From UBA940 sp031547885 (GTDB taxonomy: Bacteria > Bacteroidota > Bacteroidia > Bacteroidales > Rikenellaceae): DNA of 64,000 bases. Numbering within the stretch: position 1 is the first letter of the stretch; each line of letters opens with the position of its first letter. The stretch spans positions 1-64,000 of the forward strand of contig JAVBRO010000016.1 of the NCBI GenBank assembly GCA_031547885.1, written 5' to 3'. Under the pieces are notes generated by a model, which saw only the letters and a program-made list of their open reading frames with translations, was not told the DNA's origin and made no database searches. Shown here piece by piece: positions 59,889-64,000 of the stretch. Both the position numbers and the translations under genes were made by a program.

Positions 59889-61538
59889 ATGAGAAATTCC
59901 GCCGGACTTTTAACGGTAGCATGCCTGCTGTTCTTCTGCACCGCTCTCTCCGCACAGGAGCTAGAACTGAAAATCAATAAGAGATACATCAACTTCCCGG
60001 TCTCGCACTCGGTCGAAAGGGGACGAATGACGTTCACGGTCGACGGCAAGGCGGAGGCTCCCGTCGTGATACGCCTGGCCCCGGGGGAAGCCGACTATTG
60101 GGTCTTCCGCGACGTGTCGGCATGGAAAGGGAAGAAGATAAAGATAGATTACGACGGCGATCGGGACGATCTCACGCAGATATACCAGTCGGACGAGATC
60201 GCCGGGCAGGATTCGCTTTACCGCGAAACGAACCGCCCGCAGTTCCATTTCACCACGCGCCGCGGATGGATAAATGACCCCAACGGCCTTTTGTATTACG
60301 ACGGCGAATACCACCTCTTCTACCAACACAACCCTTACGAGCGCGAATGGGAGAACATGCACTGGGGCCATGCCGTGAGCCGCGAACTGGTGCATTGGGA
60401 AGAGCTGAACGACGCCCTGCGGCCCGACCCGCTCGGGACTATGTTCTCGGGTTCGGCGGTAATCGACTATGAGAACACTTCCGGCTTCGGCACGAAGAAA
60501 ACCCCGGCTATGGTCGCCGCATACACCGCCGCGAGCCCCGAAAGGCAGGTACAGTGTATCGCCTGGAGCCTCGACCACGGGCGCACTTTCACTAAGTACG
60601 GCGGCAATCCGGTGATCGACTCTAAAGAGGTGTGGCAGAGCCAGGATACGCGCGACCCGAAGGTATTTTGGTACGCCCCCGGCGGCCATTGGGTGATGGT
60701 GCTCAACGAACGAGACGGCCACTCGATCTACAACTCGCCGGACCTCAAAAACTGGAGCTACCAAAGCCACACGACCGGGTTCTGGGAGTGCCCCGAGCTG
60801 TTCGAACTGCCGGTTGACGGAGATTCGGACAATACTCTGTGGGTCATGTACGGCGCCTCGGGAAGCTACATGCTGGGGTCATTCGACGGCAGGGCGTTCA
60901 CCCCGCTCCACGGGAAATACCAGTATACCACCGGGTCGATCTACGCCGCACAAACCATCACGGATATGCCAGGCGGACGGCGCGTGCAGATCGGCTGGGG
61001 GCGTATCTCCCATCCCGGAATGCCGTTCAACGGAATGATGACGCTCCCTACGGAACTGACCCTGCGTAGCACCAAGGATGGCCCGCGACTCTTCAGCGAG
61101 CCGATCGCGGAAATCGAAAAACTTTTCACGCCTGTCGCACAATGGAGCGGCATGACGACGAGTGAGGCCGATGAAGCGCTGAAAAAATATTCGGACGAGG
61201 GTTGCATGCGGCTGAAAACCACCATAAAACTGTCTCATGCCACCAACGCGGGCCTGAATCTCTGCGGACAGCGCATCATCGACTACGACCTCAATCCGAA
61301 CACGCTGAACGGGATGTTCTACTCGCCTGACGACATGACAAGCATGGAACTTTCGGCAGACATCTACATCGACTGCACCTCGATCGAGGTTTTCATCGAC
61401 GGCGGGGCCTACTCCTACTCGATGGAGCGCCGACCCGACCCGCGCAACACCGAGGGTTTCCACTTCTGGGGCAACAATATAGAAGTTAAAAACCTCGAGG
61501 TTTTCAGCGTCGGGTCGATCTGGTCCGCGGCGTATTAA
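59889..61538 (+). CDS. GH32 beta-fructosidase (levanase/inulinase type), exported
   Basis: This 549-residue protein has a signal peptide ending LSAQ. An N-terminal beta domain of about 85 residues (DUF4980-like) precedes the five-bladed propeller. Catalytic motifs are WINDPNG (nucleophile Asp130), QDTRDPKVF (Asp256) and WECPELF (acid/base Glu300). The C-terminal beta-sandwich ends with SIEVFIDGGAYSYSMERR. It removes fructose from fructans or sucrose-type oligosaccharides outside the cytoplasm. No fructan SusC/D or fructokinase is adjacent, so its association with the alpha-mannan locus is unexpected. A weak -7 box (TATCTTTA, 59862-59869) precedes it. Confidence 0.93.
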   Translation: MRNSAGLLTVACLLFFCTALSAQELELKINKRYINFPVSHSVERGRMTFTVDGKAEAPVVIRLAPGEADYWVFRDVSAWKGKKIKIDYDGDRDDLTQIYQSDEIAGQDSLYRETNRPQFHFTTRRGWINDPNGLLYYDGEYHLFYQHNPYEREWENMHWGHAVSRELVHWEELNDALRPDPLGTMFSGSAVIDYENTSGFGTKKTPAMVAAYTAASPERQVQCIAWSLDHGRTFTKYGGNPVIDSKEVWQSQDTRDPKVFWYAPGGHWVMVLNERDGHSIYNSPDLKNWSYQSHTTGFWECPELFELPVDGDSDNTLWVMYGASGSYMLGSFDGRAFTPLHGKYQYTTGSIYAAQTITDMPGGRRVQIGWGRISHPGMPFNGMMTLPTELTLRSTKDGPRLFSEPIAEIEKLFTPVAQWSGMTTSEADEALKKYSDEGCMRLKTTIKLSHATNAGLNLCGQRIIDYDLNPNTLNGMFYSPDDMTSMELSADIYIDCTSIEVFIDGGAYSYSMERRPDPRNTEGFHFWGNNIEVKNLEVFSVGSIWSAAY

Positions 61539-61673
61539 TGATAAAGTTGGCGGTGCACCTAAATCTTTCGGCACAGCGTCATCGTCATCAACAAGCGGAG
61601 AGGAAAGAGAGAGGGCCGGATAATCCGGCCCTTCCCCAATCATGGTCGGAAGATTTCCAACATTCACATAATC

Positions 61674-61710
61674 AACACTAAACCTTCGTTTACAACGAAG
61701 GTTTAGTGTT
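61674..61710. other. Perfect 17-bp-stem hairpin after GH32
   Basis: Positions 61674-61690 are the exact complement of 61694-61710 around a TAC loop. No T-run follows. It abuts a REP-like element and may be part of it, or a terminator-like structure for GH32. A smaller AGGGCCGG/CCGGCCCT hairpin lies at 61611-61631. Confidence 0.8.
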
Positions 61711-61810
61711 GTCATTCCGAGCGAGAAACTGTGGTTTCGACGAGGAATCTACCGAATACGGGTAAAATTATAAGGTAGATCCCTCGTCCTGCTTCGTTTC
61801 TCGCAATGAC
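61711..61810. repeat. REP-like element with nested inverted repeats
   Basis: Outer GTCATTCCGAGCGAGAAAC and GTTTCTCGCAATGAC, inner GACGAGGAATCTACC and GGTAGATCCCTCGTC. It lies between the convergent GH32 and DUF4965-type genes. Confidence 0.9.
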
Positions 61811-61831
61811 GTTGCTACGGCGCCTCTTCGC

Positions 61832-64000
61832 TTATTTACTTTTCACTCCATTAAGCTGCTGCTCCAGTAGTTTAATATAGAATCCTCCGACCGTAGAACG
61901 GGCGCGGAAACCGACGTGGGTCGGCGAGTCGGTGTTGAACCAGTCGGACATCGGCACGCGGTCGACGGTCTCGTTGTAGAACCGCCAAACAGGCGTGACG
62001 AACTGCCCGAAATCGTGGATGTCGCCCGCCAGAGTCGCCGTCCAGACTATCCAGTCAGACTTGGTGTAGCCCCGGCGGCTGTCGAGCGGAAGGCCGTATT
62101 CGTTCTGCTTCGTAAGGTAGTAAGCGATCTCTTTCTGCGCGACTTCGGGCGGGAAGATACCGAGGCCCAGCAATTTATCCCACACCAGGTTGTACTTCTG
62201 GCTCCAGGTGCCCGGACGGTCGAAAGTGAGGCGGTAGTGGTCGCCGTCATCGGCCATCTGCATCCACTCCCGCGCCATGCGTTTTGCCATGGCTGTATAT
62301 TTTTCCGCCGCGTCGGCCTTGCCGAGCAGCCCGGCGCAGTAGCCGTACGACGCAATGCCCATGATAGCCTTTATCGAAAGATTGGCGTTGTGGGCGAAAT
62401 GACCCGCGAAGTCGTCGGTGCAGAGCTGGTTCTCGGGATCGAGGCCCTTCTCTGCAAGGTAGTCGGCCCAGACGGTCAGCACGTCCCAATGCTTTGCGGC
62501 GTACTCCGCACTGCCCTCCATCGCGGCTACGGCGGCAGTCAGCACCAGCATGTTCCCCGCCTCCTCGACCGGCATGTCGCCGACGTAGGTCTGCCCGTTG
62601 GCGAGGGGATAGGTGCCCACATCGTGCGAGGGGAACGGCTTGGTCCAGCGGCCGCTCTCGCTGAAATAGAATATGTGGTTCATCAGGCCCTTCGCAAGGT
62701 CGGTGTTGTAAAGCAGGTAGAGCGGGGACGACGGATAGGTGATGTCGACCGTGCCGATCGAGCCGTTGCTGAAATTCTCCTTCGAAAGCCACAGCAGGTC
62801 GCCGTTGGGGGCCTCGACGAGCTTGTGCGCAGCCACCGACTGGCGGTATGCAAGGGCGCAAAGTTCGGCGTACTCCTGTCCGGCAACATCGACCGCACGG
62901 CGCATCAGGTCGTAGTCGAACTGCGCGCATTCGGCCTTCAGATGGTCGTATTCGTAGAGCGCCTGCCCCAGGGCCTCCTCGATGGAGAGATTGCCATGGC
63001 GATTCCAGTAGGGGCGCAGGTTCTCGCCGAAATACTGTATCGAATAGACGTCGTCGTAGCCGACCAATATCTTGCCCGAAGCCTTTTTAGACACGCCGAG
63101 CTGACGCACAAGGGCCATGTTGCTTTTAGCTTTTGGAGCAACGTCGCCGTTCAGAACACCCTTTGAAGTGAACGAAGAGCGCAGCGAGGCAAAATCTCCC
63201 ACGGCAAATGTTGTATCACCGGTTTCGGCAGCGAGGTAGAACCATCCCCAGTCGATGCGCACGTTATCCCCGGCGCGGCCAAGTATCTTCTGCTCCGTGC
63301 TGCCGGTTTTGAGGTACATCATGCCGTCCCGCTCGAAGCCTTCGCTGGAGTTGGGCTGGCTGTAGAAATTGAGAGCCCACGCGGGCGAAGTCTCGAAATA
63401 TATCTGCGCATCGTGCAGGGCGCCGTCGGTCGACCGGACGTCATAAGAGATGTAGTTCACGGGGCGCGACATGAGGTCGAGGTCGTGCATCAGCAGCGGC
63501 GCGAGGAACGAAAGACGCAGCTCCACCGGGCCGCAGGCGAACACGTAGTCGGTACGCGTAGGCTGGACATCGACAGACTTCTGCACGGCAGCGTTACCCA
63601 GGTATTCTTCCACCACTGGATCGGTGTAAAGGCCGAAATCGAGGTAGCCGTCGCCACCGGTGTTCTCGCACCAGGCGGCGATCGTAAAGCGCCCGTCGGC
63701 GGCCGCGGCCTTCATCTCATCGGTTAAGGTCACGACGACCTCCTTGCGGTTGAGGTAGCGTTCGCGCACGACCTGCTGGCCATTAATGTATAGTTCCACG
63801 TTGTCGTCATGCACCAGGCGCAGGTAGAGCGGCGCGGCCATCTGCTGCGGAGTCAGTTCGACCGTGCGGCGCACCCAAACGTCGCGCGAGGTCCATACCG
63901 TTCCGACGCTCATTTCGTTCTCCGTTCCGAATGCGGCCGCCCCTTCACTCCATTTCGAGTCATTGAAGCCGGGTTTCTCCCATCCGGCGGTGGGTTTCGA
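61832..64000 (-). CDS. DUF4965/DUF5127-type (glutaminase A-like) secreted protein, N-terminus beyond the window
   Basis: 722 residues are visible; the frame stays open to the window edge, so the start is missing. The visible N-terminal part is a carbohydrate-binding-like jelly roll (DVWVRRTVELTPQQMAAPLYL). A DUF5127-like region follows (ASLRSSFTSKG, LDLMSRPVNYISYDVRSTDG), then an (alpha/alpha)6 barrel with YPSSPLYLLYNTDLAKG, HDVGTYPLANGQTY, CTDDFAGHFAHNANLS. Proteins of this type are annotated as glutaminases from fungal GtaA but are common in Bacteroidota glycan loci and may be glycosidases. Activity is unknown. It converges with GH32. Confidence 0.82.
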   Translation of the reverse strand, partial: SKPTAGWEKPGFNDSKWSEGAAAFGTENEMSVGTVWTSRDVWVRRTVELTPQQMAAPLYLRLVHDDNVELYINGQQVVRERYLNRKEVVVTLTDEMKAAAADGRFTIAAWCENTGGDGYLDFGLYTDPVVEEYLGNAAVQKSVDVQPTRTDYVFACGPVELRLSFLAPLLMHDLDLMSRPVNYISYDVRSTDGALHDAQIYFETSPAWALNFYSQPNSSEGFERDGMMYLKTGSTEQKILGRAGDNVRIDWGWFYLAAETGDTTFAVGDFASLRSSFTSKGVLNGDVAPKAKSNMALVRQLGVSKKASGKILVGYDDVYSIQYFGENLRPYWNRHGNLSIEEALGQALYEYDHLKAECAQFDYDLMRRAVDVAGQEYAELCALAYRQSVAAHKLVEAPNGDLLWLSKENFSNGSIGTVDITYPSSPLYLLYNTDLAKGLMNHIFYFSESGRWTKPFPSHDVGTYPLANGQTYVGDMPVEEAGNMLVLTAAVAAMEGSAEYAAKHWDVLTVWADYLAEKGLDPENQLCTDDFAGHFAHNANLSIKAIMGIASYGYCAGLLGKADAAEKYTAMAKRMAREWMQMADDGDHYRLTFDRPGTWSQKYNLVWDKLLGLGIFPPEVAQKEIAYYLTKQNEYGLPLDSRRGYTKSDWIVWTATLAGDIHDFGQFVTPVWRFYNETVDRVPMSDWFNTDSPTHVGFRARSTVGGFYIKLLEQQLNGVKSK

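Overview
This window is a chromosomal segment from a member of the Bacteroidota, probably order Bacteroidales. The GC-rich coding regions would fit an Alistipes/Rikenellaceae-like genome, but that finer placement is inference. The phylum call rests on four things: a SusC/SusD pair with SusE-like lipoproteins, a hybrid two-component system fused to an AraC domain, DUF4249 and DUF4295 proteins, and promoters of the Bacteroidota form (TTTG, about 19 bp, TAnnTTTG). I see no rRNA, tRNA, CRISPR array, transposase or integrase.

Layout. 0-4.5 kb: a perfect 52-bp palindrome, a membrane-anchored DUF3352-like protein, diaminopimelate dehydrogenase and a nitronate monooxygenase-type flavoenzyme. 4.5-8 kb: a small XRE regulator facing three palindromic operators that overlap the promoter of a large surface lipoprotein. 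8-10 kb: a peroxiredoxin, a 57-residue orphan small protein, and the rpmB-rpmG-DUF4295 ribosomal operon. 10-20 kb: a TlpA-like lipoprotein, a LytS/LytTR-type two-component pair with a Met-rich periplasmic loop, a secreted phosphodiesterase-like lipoprotein, and a TonB receptor/DUF4249 pair. 20.3-21.2 kb: a two-gene, phage-lysis-like remnant (M15 peptidase plus a DUF6808-like protein).

21.3-39.8 kb is the most interesting part. A GntR/UTRA repressor faces about 17 kb of co-directional genes: lipoyl E2, E3, fused E1alpha-beta, a PHP protein, an aldolase-SDR fusion, a SorE-like zinc dehydrogenase, a two-domain class II aldolase with a degenerate second half, a short lipoate ligase, rhamnulokinase, rhamnose isomerase, rhamnose transporter and an AraC regulator. 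I read it as a deoxyhexose (L-rhamnose-like) catabolic cluster with a dedicated lipoate-dependent 2-oxoacid (or diketone) dehydrogenase and its own lipoylating enzyme. The exact route is unknown. Ten of the eleven gene junctions in this stretch carry a repeat or a strong hairpin; nine of these are short word-repeat spacers or REP-like inverted repeats.

39.9-43.3 kb holds a predicted seven-bladed propeller lipoprotein, fabI and a lipoprotein aldose epimerase. 43.5-61.5 kb is a polysaccharide utilisation locus: a divergent hybrid two-component sensor, SusC, SusD, two SusE/F-like binding proteins, a GH76 endo-alpha-1,6-mannanase and a GH125 exo-alpha-1,6-mannosidase, pointing to alpha-mannan. 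A GH32 beta-fructosidase follows behind a terminator. The window ends inside a DUF4965/DUF5127-type secreted protein on the minus strand.

All functions are inferred by reading motifs; no database search was run. Promoter calls are pattern matches only.
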